A DNA stretch of 56,189 nucleotides, from assembly GCA_036560145.1 (NCBI GenBank), contig DATBRV010000004.1, positions 1 through 56,189 on the forward strand. Direction: 5' to 3'. Both the position numbers and the translations under genes were made by a program. Under the pieces are notes generated by a model. That model was not told the origin of the DNA. It searched no databases and saw only the letters and a program-made list of their open reading frames with translations. The stretch comes from DATBRV01 sp036560145 (GTDB taxonomy: Bacteria; Myxococcota_A; UBA9160; SMWR01). Positions 1 through 9,884 of this stretch are shown in pieces. Within the stretch, counting starts at the first letter, position 1. Each line of letters begins with the position of its first letter.

Positions 1-103
1 TCACCGACGGGTGGCCGAGGCTTCCGCAGGCGCTCTGGATCGCCTTGCCCTGGGGATCCAGGACGTCGCGCTTGAGGGTCACGTGGATGGCGGCCTTGAA
101 CAT
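1..103 (-). CDS. purS: Phosphoribosylformylglycinamidine synthase subunit PurS (partial)
   Basis: Only the first 34 codons lie in the window; the gene runs off the left edge. The N-terminus reads MFKAAIHVTLKRDVLDPQG and continues KAIQSACGSLGH, the typical start of PurS (a beta strand followed by the LDPQG-K-A turn). PurS is the small dimeric subunit that joins PurL and PurQ to convert FGAR to FGAM in purine synthesis. The ATG is 7 bases downstream of the purB stop, so the two are probably cotranscribed; purQ and purL would be expected just outside the window. Identification rests on a short N-terminal match. Confidence 0.8.
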   Translation of the reverse strand, partial: MFKAAIHVTLKRDVLDPQGKAIQSACGSLGHPSV

Positions 104-110
104 GGGCTCC

Positions 111-1406
111 TCACTCGCCGAGCGTGCGCTGGAAGATCGCGTCGACGTGGCGCAGCGCCTCGTCGAGGCTGAAGGCGCGGTCGATCTCCTCCTTGGAGAG
201 CCGCTCCGAGATCATCGGATCGGCCAGCACGCGCTCGCGGAAATCGCCGCCGTGGTCCCAGGTCTCCATGGCGTGACGCTGCACCAGCGCGTAGGCCTGC
301 TCGCGCGAGAGCCCCTTGCGCGTGAGCTCGAGCAGGAGCGTCCCGCTGAAGGCCAGCCCGCGCGTGAGGTCGAGGTTCTCGCGCATCCGATCCACGTCGA
401 CGACGAGCCCGTCCACGAGCCCGGCGAAGCGGTCGAGCATGAAATCGAGCAGCGTCGTCGCGTCCGGGAAGATCACGCGCTCGACCGAGGAGTTGCTCAT
501 GTCGCGCTCGTGCCAGAGCGCCTGGTTCTCCATCGACGCCGAGGAGTAGCCGCGCATCACGCGGGCCAGGCCGCAGAGGTTCTCGAAGCGCCAGGGATTG
601 CGCTTGTGCGGCATCGCGGAAGAGCCCTTCTGGCCCGCTCCGAACTCCTCCTGCACCTCGCGCACCTCGGTGCGCGCCAGATGCCGGAACTCGACCGAGA
701 ACTTCTCGAGGCTGGAGGCGATCAGCGCGAGGCACGCCATCAGCGCCGCGTGGCGGTCGCGCTGCACGACCTGGGTGGAGACGGGCTCGAAGCCGATCCC
801 CAGCCGTCGGCAGACGGCAACCTCTACTTCGGGCGGGAGGTGCGCGAAGGTGCCGACGGCCCCCGAGACCTTTCCCACCGCCGCCTCGGCCAGCGCGGTC
901 GCGAGGCGAGCCCGTTGCCGCTCCATCTCCGCGGCGAAGACGAGCAGCTTGAGCCCGAAGGTGGTGGGCTCCGCGTGCACGCCATGGGTCCTTCCGACGC
1001 AGGGCGTGCTGCGGAACTCGAGGGCGCGGCGCCTGAGTCCGCTGCAGACGCGCTCCACGCCCGCGGCGAGCAGCCGCCCGGCGTCCCGGATCTGGAGCGC
1101 GAGCGCGGTGTCGACGGTGTCGTACGAGGTCATGCCGAAATGGAGCCAACGGCCCTCGGGACCCACGGTCTCGGCCACCTGCGTGAGGAACGCGATCACG
1201 TCGTGGCGCACCTCGCGCTCGATCTCGGCCACGCGAGCCGGGTCGATGCGCGCGCGCGCGCGCAGGGCTTCGGCCGCCTGCCTGGGGATCACGCCGCGCT
1301 CCGCGAGCTCGTCGGAGACGGCGAGCTCGACGTCGAGCCAGCGCCGGAAGCGGCCCTCGTCGGTCCAGATCGCCTGCATCTGCGGGCGGGCGTAGCGTTC
1401 GATCAC
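111..1406 (-). CDS. purB: Adenylosuccinate lyase
   Basis: This 431-residue protein acts twice in purine synthesis: it cleaves SAICAR to AICAR and adenylosuccinate to AMP, releasing fumarate each time. The family signature GSSAMPHKRNP, which contains the flexible catalytic serine loop, is intact. The conserved TSYDTVDTA region in the N-terminal third and the GRTHGVHAEPTTFG segment with the substrate-binding histidine are also present. Length matches bacterial PurB of the short class. The start is a GTG (VIERYARPQMQ) whose first bases overlap the cdsA stop as GTGA, implying translational coupling. It is followed after 4 bases by the purS start, so purine genes form the distal end of the rimP-pnp transcription unit. 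Confidence 0.95.
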   Translation of the reverse strand: MIERYARPQMQAIWTDEGRFRRWLDVELAVSDELAERGVIPRQAAEALRARARIDPARVAEIEREVRHDVIAFLTQVAETVGPEGRWLHFGMTSYDTVDTALALQIRDAGRLLAAGVERVCSGLRRRALEFRSTPCVGRTHGVHAEPTTFGLKLLVFAAEMERQRARLATALAEAAVGKVSGAVGTFAHLPPEVEVAVCRRLGIGFEPVSTQVVQRDRHAALMACLALIASSLEKFSVEFRHLARTEVREVQEEFGAGQKGSSAMPHKRNPWRFENLCGLARVMRGYSSASMENQALWHERDMSNSSVERVIFPDATTLLDFMLDRFAGLVDGLVVDVDRMRENLDLTRGLAFSGTLLLELTRKGLSREQAYALVQRHAMETWDHGGDFRERVLADPMISERLSKEEIDRAFSLDEALRHVDAIFQRTLGE

Positions 1407-2407
1407 GGCGGGCCGAGCCTCAAGAAGACGTAGAAGAGCAGCAGGTAGTACATCACCGGGATCCCGAGCAGCGGCGAATCGATGCGGTCGAGCACGCCGC
1501 CGAAGCCGGGCAGCAGCGTGCCGGTGTCCTTCACCGCGGCGTCGCGCTTGAGCAGCGACTCGACCAGGTCCCCCACGATCGCGACGATCGAGATCACCAC
1601 GCCGAAGACGAGCGCGGCGAGCCAGCCGAGCGGGTGCGAGAGCGCCGGCCAGAAGACCTCGAAGAGCCCCTTGGCGAGCAGACCCGCCAGGGTGCCCGCG
1701 AAGACGCCGCCCACCGCGCCCTCGACGCTCTTGCCCGGGCTGATCTTGGGCGCGAGCTTGCGCCGCCCGTAGGCGCGGCCGGCGAAGTAGGCCCCGGCGT
1801 CGCACCAGATCACCACCGTGAGCGTGTAGATCATGAAGAAGATGCCTGCCTCCTGCGCGATCCCCAGCTGCTGGACGGCGTCGCGGCCGAAGCGCGCGAT
1901 CACCGAATCGTGGAACTGCCGCAGCACGATCGTGTGCGAGAGCAGCCAGCCGACGTAGAAGACGCCGAAGAAGGTTCCGGAGATGCTCGCCAGCGAATCC
2001 TTGATCTGCTGCTTGCCGAGCTGCCGCACCATCACGGCCAGCAGCGTGGCGGTCATCAGCAGGGTCGCGTGGTACTCGTTGCCGACGTAGGCGACCACCG
2101 GCAGCGCCGCACCCGCCACCAGCCCGTAGGAGACCAGCGGCTGGGCGCCCTTGTCCTCGATCAGCCGGTAGAACTCGCGCTGCCCGAGCAGGATGATCAC
2201 GACGATCGTCGCGAGATAGGGAAGCCCGCCCAGGATGATCAGGTAGATGACGGCGGGAACCAGCACCGCCGCCGAGAGCAGGCGGACCACCAGATCGCTG
2301 CGCTTTCGGTTGGCCGGCGGCTCGATCGGGGTCGGCGGCTGGGGATGGATCGCGCCGGAGGGTTCCCCATTCTCCTGACGGGGGGGCACGGGATGGGCCT
2401 CGCTCAC
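1403..2407 (-). CDS. cdsA: Phosphatidate cytidylyltransferase (CDP-diacylglycerol synthase)
   Basis: This 334-residue polytopic inner-membrane enzyme makes CDP-diacylglycerol from CTP and phosphatidic acid, the branch point of phospholipid synthesis. Several hydrophobic helices are visible, starting with LLSAAVLVPAVIYLIILGG. The C-terminal CdsA signature is present as SLLKRDAAVKDTGTLLPG then FGGVLDRIDS; the histidine common before GG in the signature is phenylalanine here. A proline-rich cytosolic N-terminus of about 40 residues precedes the first helix. The GTG start overlaps the dut stop (GTGA) and its own stop overlaps purB. Its usual bacterial neighbours uppS and ispC are absent, so cdsA has joined a nucleotide-metabolism context. 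Confidence 0.92.
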   Translation of the reverse strand: MSEAHPVPPRQENGEPSGAIHPQPPTPIEPPANRKRSDLVVRLLSAAVLVPAVIYLIILGGLPYLATIVVIILLGQREFYRLIEDKGAQPLVSYGLVAGAALPVVAYVGNEYHATLLMTATLLAVMVRQLGKQQIKDSLASISGTFFGVFYVGWLLSHTIVLRQFHDSVIARFGRDAVQQLGIAQEAGIFFMIYTLTVVIWCDAGAYFAGRAYGRRKLAPKISPGKSVEGAVGGVFAGTLAGLLAKGLFEVFWPALSHPLGWLAALVFGVVISIVAIVGDLVESLLKRDAAVKDTGTLLPGFGGVLDRIDSPLLGIPVMYYLLLFYVFLRLGPP

Positions 2408-2946
2408 GCGGACGGCTCCGCGGCGCCTCGCCTCCGCGGGGGCCCGCCTTCGCTCGCCTTCGGCTCGCTGCGCGGCCGCTTCGCGGCCTTGCCGGTGTGG
2501 CCGAAGCCGCCGGCGCCGCGCTCGGTCGCGTCCAGGCTCGCGACCTCCTCCCACTCCGCGAAGACGACGGGCGCGATCACGAGCTGCGCGATGCGGTCTC
2601 CGCGCCGGATCGTGAACGCCTGCTCACCGGTGTTGCACACGATCACCTTCACCTCGCCGCGGTAGTCGGAGTCTATCGTACCGGGGGCGTTGGGGAGGAC
2701 GATGCCGTGCTCGAGCGCGAGGCCGCTGCGGGGGCGGACCTGCGCCTCGTAGCCCGGGGGCACGGCGATCGCGAAGCCGGTGGGGATCAGGGCGCGGGCC
2801 CGCGGCGCGAGCACCAGCTCGGACTCGACCCCCGCGTGCAGGTCGAAGCCCGCCGCCCCGCGCGTCGCGCGCGCGGGAAGCGGCAGGTCGCGCTCGCCGC
2901 GCAGGCGTGTGATCCGAACGCGCAGCGCGGCGGACGGCTCCGCCAA
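2404..2946 (-). CDS. dut: Deoxyuridine 5'-triphosphate nucleotidohydrolase
   Basis: This trimeric dUTPase hydrolyses dUTP to dUMP and pyrophosphate. The motifs are clear: GFDLHAG (motif 1), PRSGLALEHG (motif 2), GTIDSDYRGEV (motif 3 with the catalytic Asp), RRGDRIAQLV (motif 4) and the C-terminal arm RGAGGFGHTG (motif 5). The protein is 180 residues against about 150 for the family. The excess is a basic tail of about 28 residues after motif 5 that is encoded by a copy of the dispersed repeat (see 2447-2493). The start appears to be TTG at 2946, 4 bases past the pnp stop; no in-frame ATG or GTG lies nearby upstream. The stop overlaps the cdsA GTG. Confidence 0.92.
   Translation of the reverse strand: MAEPSAALRVRITRLRGERDLPLPARATRGAAGFDLHAGVESELVLAPRARALIPTGFAIAVPPGYEAQVRPRSGLALEHGIVLPNAPGTIDSDYRGEVKVIVCNTGEQAFTIRRGDRIAQLVIAPVVFAEWEEVASLDATERGAGGFGHTGKAAKRPRSEPKASEGGPPRRRGAAEPSA
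2447..2493 (+). repeat. Dispersed repeat form A, copy inside the dut 3' end
   Basis: The copy contains the core CTCGCCTTCGGCTCGCTG followed by a hairpin with stem GGCCGC/GCGGCC around TTC, then TTGCC. It lies antisense to dut, so dut reads it as the peptide GKAAKRPRSEPKASE beyond catalytic motif 5. Similar copies occur at 13755, 25903, 25988, 34828, 35933, 35964 and 41551. Confidence 0.8.
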
Positions 2947-2950
2947 CCGC

Positions 2951-5137
<2,187 letters not shown>

Positions 5138-5213
5138 GTGTCGATCTCCTCTCCGACCGGTGGGGCCGGAGCTGTTGTGGGCGGCGCCGTGGGGGGATCA
5201 GACCGACACGCGG

Positions 5214-5276
5214 TGGAATGCGGAATCAGCGATGCGCGAAGCGGGGGCTTCGCGAATGGCAGACTTCCGCATTCCA
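5214..5276 (-). promoter_or_regulatory. Large stem-loop in the rpsO-pnp leader
   Basis: A perfect 12-bp inverted repeat (5214-5225 with 5265-5276, TGGAATGCGGAA and its complement) encloses a second perfect 8-bp hairpin (5235-5242 with 5247-5254, CGCGAAGC and its complement, loop GGGG). It lies 77-139 bases upstream of the pnp start. No U-run follows, so it does not look like a terminator. A long duplex at this place suggests RNase III processing and PNPase autocontrol by analogy with E. coli pnp. The structure is seen; the role is inferred. Confidence 0.6.
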
Positions 5277-5355
5277 TGTGGGCGCGTCCAGCGCCGCCCG
5301 ATTTCTCTTCTTTCGATCCGCCGCAGGGCCCGCCCGGCGCCATGCCGGGCTGGGA

Positions 5356-5622
5356 CTAGCGGCGCAGACCCAGGCGCTCGATCAGCACCCGATACCGATC
5401 CGGACCGGTCCTCCGCAGATAGTCGAGCAGCCGGCGGCGTTGGCTCACCAGGTGCAGCAGGCCGCGGCGCGAATGATGGTCCTTCGCGTGCAGCTTGAAG
5501 TGGTCGGCGAGCTGGTTGATCCGTTCCGTCAGCAGTGCGACCTGGACTTCCGATGAGCCCGTGTCCTTCTCGTGCTTGCGATGGGCTTCGACGGCGCTCT
5601 GCTTGATGGCTCTCGAGATCAA
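5356..5622 (-). CDS. rpsO: 30S ribosomal protein S15
   Basis: S15 binds the central domain of 16S rRNA early in 30S assembly. The 88-residue product matches the family length and carries the hallmark DTGSSEVQVALLTERINQL, KDHHSRRGLL and SQRRRLLDYL segments, ending IERLGLRR. The start is TTG (LISRAIKQSAVEAH), chosen because an AGAAGGA Shine-Dalgarno lies about 8 bases upstream and homologues begin here; the longer open frame upstream has no conserved sequence. The 142 bases between truB and rpsO leave room for a separate rpsO-pnp promoter, but no clear -35/-10 pair is visible there. Confidence 0.95.
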   Translation of the reverse strand: MISRAIKQSAVEAHRKHEKDTGSSEVQVALLTERINQLADHFKLHAKDHHSRRGLLHLVSQRRRLLDYLRRTGPDRYRVLIERLGLRR

Positions 5623-5764
5623 CTGCGGTTCCTTCTGGTTCGATGCTCGAGTTTCATCGCATTGGCGAGGAAGCAGCCCGGCACCCGCTTGCAAGGGGAG
5701 GCGCGGGGAGGCGCGCGAGGGACCCGAGCAGCCTGCCCCCCGACGCGGGCGGAGTGTGGCAGAG

Positions 5765-6694
5765 CTAGCCGGGCTCGGCAAGCGAGCGGAGGACCCGCAG
5801 CGGCTGCAGGCGCCGCCCGGGCCGGATCTCGAGGATCGCCACCAGCTCGCCTCCCGTGCCGATCGCAGCCACCTGCCCCTCGGGAGGCAGGGCCACGCCC
5901 GCCAGCGTCACCTCGTTGCCGTTGCGCACGCGGCGCTCGTCCGCGGCTTCCAGCCGGACCACCGGCAGCTCCAGCACGTTGACGGGGGGGATCAGCCTCG
6001 CTTCCAGCCGGCCCTCGCCCGCCTCCGCCTCCAGCTGAAGGGCCGGCGCGGCGTCCTGGATCCGGAAGGGCCCGCTCGCCGTACGCCGCAGCGAGGCGAG
6101 GAAGGCGCCGCAGCCGAGTGTTGCTCCAACATCAGCGGCCAGGCTGCGCACATAGGTGCCGGTCGAGCAGAGCACCTCGAAGCGGGCCCGCGGCGGCGTG
6201 TAGGAGAGCAGTGTGAGACGCTCGATGCGGATCTTCTTGGGCGCACGGGGAACCTCCTGCCCCGCGCGCGCGAGCCGATGCAGCGGCACGCCGGCGACCT
6301 TGACCGCGCTGTACATCGGCGGCACCTGGAGGATCTCGCCCAGGAAGCCGTCCAGCGCGGCGCGCAGCTCCGGCTCGGACGGCAGCTCGCCGGAATGCCG
6401 CCGCAGCACGCGCCCCTCGGCGTCGAGCGTGTCGGTCTCGGCGCCGAGCTCGAGCTCGCCGGTGTAGAGCTTGGCTCCCGTCGCGAGGAAGGGCGCCAGC
6501 TTGGTCGCCTCGCGCACCGCGAGCGGCAGCACCCCGGTCGCCAGCGGATCCAGGGTGCCGAGGTGGCCGATCCGGCGGGTGCCGAGCCAGCGCCGCGCGG
6601 CGTCCACCACGTCGTGCGAGGTCCACCCCCGGGGCTTGTCGACCACCAGGAAGCCCGAGGCGCCGGGGACTTCGTCCCTACGCCGGCTCATCAT
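5765..6694 (-). CDS. truB: tRNA pseudouridine(55) synthase TruB
   Basis: TruB converts U55 in the T-loop of tRNAs to pseudouridine and acts as a tRNA chaperone. The 309-residue protein shows the N-terminal VVDKPRGWTSHDVV motif, the catalytic motif GHLGTLDPLATGVL with its aspartate, the PPMYSAVKVAG segment and CSTGTYVRSLAADVG. The C-terminal part resembles the usual PUA-like tail. The ATG overlaps the 3' end of rbfA by 17 bases, the conserved rbfA-truB order. Stop and rpsO start are 142 bases apart. Confidence 0.95.
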   Translation of the reverse strand: MMSRRRDEVPGASGFLVVDKPRGWTSHDVVDAARRWLGTRRIGHLGTLDPLATGVLPLAVREATKLAPFLATGAKLYTGELELGAETDTLDAEGRVLRRHSGELPSEPELRAALDGFLGEILQVPPMYSAVKVAGVPLHRLARAGQEVPRAPKKIRIERLTLLSYTPPRARFEVLCSTGTYVRSLAADVGATLGCGAFLASLRRTASGPFRIQDAAPALQLEAEAGEGRLEARLIPPVNVLELPVVRLEAADERRVRNGNEVTLAGVALPPEGQVAAIGTGGELVAILEIRPGRRLQPLRVLRSLAEPG

Positions 6695-7034
6695 CCTCGA
6701 TCTCGCGCAACACCCGCAGCGTCTGGCTGCCCAGGGCGAGCGAAGGGTCGAAGCGGAAGCGCAGCGCCGGCATGCGCCGCAGCGGCAGCAGCTGGGCGAG
6801 CCGCCGCCGCAGGAAGGGCGAGGCGCTCTCGAGGCCGGCTTCCACCCGCCCGCGCTCGCCCTCGTCTTCGCTCGCGAGCGCGCTCCAGAAGACCAGCGCG
6901 TGCGAGAGATCGGGGGCCACGTCGACGCGCGTGATCGTCACCAGCCCGATCCGCGGGTCGGTGGTCTCCGCCCGCAGCACGCGCGCCAGCTCGCTCTGGA
7001 TCTGCTCGGCGATGCGCTCCGTGCGCCGCGTCAT
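6678..7034 (-). CDS. rbfA: Ribosome-binding factor A
   Basis: RbfA is a small KH-like protein that binds immature 30S subunits near helix 1 and is needed for late 16S rRNA maturation. The 118-residue sequence begins MTRRTERIAEQIQSELARVL and has the diagnostic DPRIGLVTITRVDVAPDLSH strand-helix and the C-terminal RMPALRFRFDPS. It sits in the usual infB-rbfA-truB order, with the ylxP-like gene only 3 bases upstream and truB overlapping its end. Confidence 0.94.
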   Translation of the reverse strand: MTRRTERIAEQIQSELARVLRAETTDPRIGLVTITRVDVAPDLSHALVFWSALASEDEGERGRVEAGLESASPFLRRRLAQLLPLRRMPALRFRFDPSLALGSQTLRVLREIEDDEPA

Positions 7035-7037
7035 GGC

Positions 7038-7358
7038 TCACTCCCCCGGATCCCAGTGCGTTTCCTCGACCGGGAGCTCGACGATCTCGACGTCCACGTT
7101 CAGCACCTCGGCGAGGTGCGTCTCCTCGATGAAGCGCGCCGCCTTCTCGAGCACGGCGCGGATCCGGACCGGGTCGCTGCCCGCCGCCGCCAGCCCGAGC
7201 ACCGAGCGCTGCCAGGTGTCCTGCCCGCCCACCTCGGCGACCGAGAGCTGGAAGCGGTTGCGCACGCGCTGTGCGATCGAACGGATCACCCCGCGCTTCT
7301 GCTTGAGGGACTGGGAGCCGTGGACGTGGAGCTCGACGGCGGCCGCGCCGACGATCAT
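7038..7358 (-). CDS. DUF503 / YlxP-like protein
   Basis: This 106-residue protein starts MIVGAAAVELHVHGSQSLKQ and contains SLKQKRGVIRSIAQRVRNRF and VGGQDTWQRSVLGLAA, which match the DUF503 (YlxP) family. Members are usually encoded between infB and rbfA and are thought to act in ribosome maturation; the biochemical function is not established. The ATG overlaps the infB stop (ATGA), and the rbfA start is 3 bases downstream of its own stop, so expression is tightly coupled to initiation factor 2. Confidence 0.88.
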   Translation of the reverse strand: MIVGAAAVELHVHGSQSLKQKRGVIRSIAQRVRNRFQLSVAEVGGQDTWQRSVLGLAAAGSDPVRIRAVLEKAARFIEETHLAEVLNVDVEIVELPVEETHWDPGE

Positions 7359-9829
7359 TCGAGCGTCGCGGCCCGCTCCTCGCGGACGTAGGATTCGATC
7401 ACGTCGCCGATCTTGACGTCGTTGAATCCCTCGATCCCGATGCCGCACTCGAAGCCCGAAGCCACCTCGCGCGCGTCGTCCTTGAAGCGCTTGAGCGAGG
7501 AGATCTTGCCCTCGTAGATCTGGACGCCGTCGCGCAGCAGGCGCGCCATGCCGCCGCGCCGGATCAGGCCCTCGGTGATGTAGCAGCCGGCGATCGTCCC
7601 GATCCGCGGCACGCTGAAGGTGGCGCGCACCTCGGCGCGGCCGAGGAAGACCTCGGTCACCGTCGGCGGCAGCAGGCCGGTCATGGCCTTGCGGACCTCG
7701 TCGCTGACCTCGTAGATGATCTGGTAGGCCCGGATGTCGACGCCCTGGGCCTCGGCCGCGCGCCGGGCGGCCGGCTCGGGACGCACGTGGAAGGCGACCA
7801 CGATCGCGCCGGTGGCCTTGGCCAGCATCACGTCCGTCTCGGTGACCGCGCCCACGCCCGAGTGCACGACGTTGACCTTCACGGCGTCGGTTGAGAGCTT
7901 GAGCAGCGCCTCGCGGAGCGCTTCGACCGAGCCGTGCACGTCCGCCTTCACCAGGATCGGCAGCTCCTTGACGCCGCCGCTCTCGGCCTGCCCGAAGAAC
8001 TCCTCGAGGCTGAGGGCGGTGCGCGCCTCCTCGGGCGGAGCGCGACGCGAGCTGACGCGGTGGTCGATGATGTCCTTGGCGACGCGTTCGCTCTCGACCG
8101 CGTGGAGCGGAGCTCCCGCCTCGGGCACGCCGGAGAGGCCGATCACCTGGACCGGCATCGACGGCAGGGCCTCGTCGAGCCGCTGGCCCTTCTGGTCCTC
8201 CATCGCGCGCACGCGGCCGAAGGTGGTGCCGATCACGACCATGTCGCCGCGGCGCAGGGTGCCGTCGCGCACCAGCACCGTGGCGACCGGCCCGCGGCCC
8301 TTGTCGAGCTGCGATTCGATCACCACGCCGACCGCGCGCCGGGAGGGATCGCAGCGCAGCTCGAGGACGTCGGCCTGGAGCGCGAGCATCTCGAGCAGCT
8401 GATCCAGGCCGGTGCCCTTGGTCGCCGAGACGTTCACGCAGATGGTCTCGCCGCCGAAATCCTCCGGCACCAGGCCGTGCTCCATCAGGCGCTGGCGCGT
8501 CTGCTGCGGATTGGCTCCGGGCAGGTCGCACTTGTTGACGGCGACCACGATCGGCACGCCCGCCGAGCGCGCATGGTCGATCGCCTCCACCGTCTGCGGC
8601 ATCACGCCCTCGGTGGCCGCCACCACCAGCACCACGATGTCGGTGAGCTGGGCGCCGCGGGCGCGCATCGCCGTGAAGGCCGCGTGGCCGGGCGTGTCGA
8701 TGAAGGTGAGCTTCTTCTCGCCGATCGTCACCTGGTAGGCGCCGATGTGCTGGGTGATCCCGCCGGCTTCTCCGGCCACCACGTCGGTCTTGCGGATCGC
8801 GTCGAGCAGCGAGGTCTTGCCGTGGTCGACGTGCCCCATCACGGTGATGATGGGCGGACGCGTCACGCGCGCGGGCGCCGTCTCGGCGGGCCGCGCGTCT
8901 TCCAGGTAGTCCTGCTCGCGGAAGGCGACGTCCTGCAGCTCGAAGCCGAACTCGGCGCCCACGGTGCGCGCGGTCTCGAGGTCGATCGTCTGGTGGATCC
9001 CGACCATGGTCCCGAGCTTCATCAGCTCGCGCTGCACCGCGGCGGCCTTGACGCCGAGCATGCGCGCCAGCTCGCCGACGGTGGCCGAGCCGTCGATGCG
9101 CACCACCCGCTTCTCTTCGCGCACCGCGCCGGGCGCCGGCGCCTTGCTCGTGGCGGGAGCGTCGCGCCGGCGACGCCGCGGCGAGGCGGTGGCGCGCGGC
9201 TCCAGCGTCATCGGTCGGCGCGCCACGCTCCGCGAGGTGGCCTGACGGGCGAGGTTCTCCTGCTCGCGCAGGTTCACCACCTCGCGCACGCGCTTGCGCT
9301 CCTTGGCGGCGCGCTCGGCGGACTCCGCGGCGGCCGTGGCGGCGCGCCCGGTCCCGGTCGCGCGGCCGCGCTTCTCGTCGGATTCGACCGGCTCCTGCGG
9401 GATCAGCGGCTCGGGCGCCGCTTCGGCGGCGGCGATCGGCTCGGGGATCGGCTCGGGCTCCGGGATCGCGACCGACGGCGGCGGGGCCGCCGCGCTCGGG
9501 GGCGGAGCCGGCTCGCTCGCGACCGGCGGGGGAGCCGCCTGCGGGACGACCGGCGGCGGCGCCACCGGCTCGACCACGGGCTCGGGGGCGGCCTTCTTGC
9601 GCCGCCGGATCACCGCCGACCCGGTATCGCCGCCTACGCGCTGCTCGGTGACGGCGTCGGCGGCCGGGCGCGCGCCGCCGAGCTTCTTGCGAAGCTTCTC
9701 GACCTCGGCTTCGTCCAGCGAGGCCATCGCGCTCTTGAGCGGGACGCCCGCGGCCGCCGCTCGCTCGACGAACTCGTTGCGATCGATCCCGAGCTCTTCG
9801 GCCAGCTTGTATGCCCTGATCTTCGCCAT
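7355..9829 (-). CDS. infB: Translation initiation factor IF-2
   Basis: IF-2 is the GTPase that brings initiator fMet-tRNA to the 30S subunit and promotes subunit joining. The 824-residue protein has the N-terminal IF2_N fold (AKIRAYKLAEELGIDRNEFV), a Pro/Ala/Glu-rich linker, a second IF2_N-like region (VGELARMLGVKAAAV), and a G domain with GHVDHGKT (about residue 330), DTPGH, NKCD and the SATKG switch, then the two beta-barrel domains and the C2 tRNA-binding domain. The ATG at 9829 was chosen over upstream codons because conserved sequence starts there with a GAGAG ribosome site. No ylxR gene lies in the 55 bases between nusA and infB. Confidence 0.96.
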   Translation of the reverse strand: MAKIRAYKLAEELGIDRNEFVERAAAAGVPLKSAMASLDEAEVEKLRKKLGGARPAADAVTEQRVGGDTGSAVIRRRKKAAPEPVVEPVAPPPVVPQAAPPPVASEPAPPPSAAAPPPSVAIPEPEPIPEPIAAAEAAPEPLIPQEPVESDEKRGRATGTGRAATAAAESAERAAKERKRVREVVNLREQENLARQATSRSVARRPMTLEPRATASPRRRRRDAPATSKAPAPGAVREEKRVVRIDGSATVGELARMLGVKAAAVQRELMKLGTMVGIHQTIDLETARTVGAEFGFELQDVAFREQDYLEDARPAETAPARVTRPPIITVMGHVDHGKTSLLDAIRKTDVVAGEAGGITQHIGAYQVTIGEKKLTFIDTPGHAAFTAMRARGAQLTDIVVLVVAATEGVMPQTVEAIDHARSAGVPIVVAVNKCDLPGANPQQTRQRLMEHGLVPEDFGGETICVNVSATKGTGLDQLLEMLALQADVLELRCDPSRRAVGVVIESQLDKGRGPVATVLVRDGTLRRGDMVVIGTTFGRVRAMEDQKGQRLDEALPSMPVQVIGLSGVPEAGAPLHAVESERVAKDIIDHRVSSRRAPPEEARTALSLEEFFGQAESGGVKELPILVKADVHGSVEALREALLKLSTDAVKVNVVHSGVGAVTETDVMLAKATGAIVVAFHVRPEPAARRAAEAQGVDIRAYQIIYEVSDEVRKAMTGLLPPTVTEVFLGRAEVRATFSVPRIGTIAGCYITEGLIRRGGMARLLRDGVQIYEGKISSLKRFKDDAREVASGFECGIGIEGFNDVKIGDVIESYVREERAATLE

Positions 9830-9884
9830 CCGCTCTCTCGTCCCGCGCCCGACCGCACGGTCATCGCGGCCTGCGCCGCGGGAC

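Noticed and set aside
9830..9884. Expected ylxR gene between nusA and infB
   Set aside because: Only 55 bases separate the two genes, and no open frame with YlxR residues exists.
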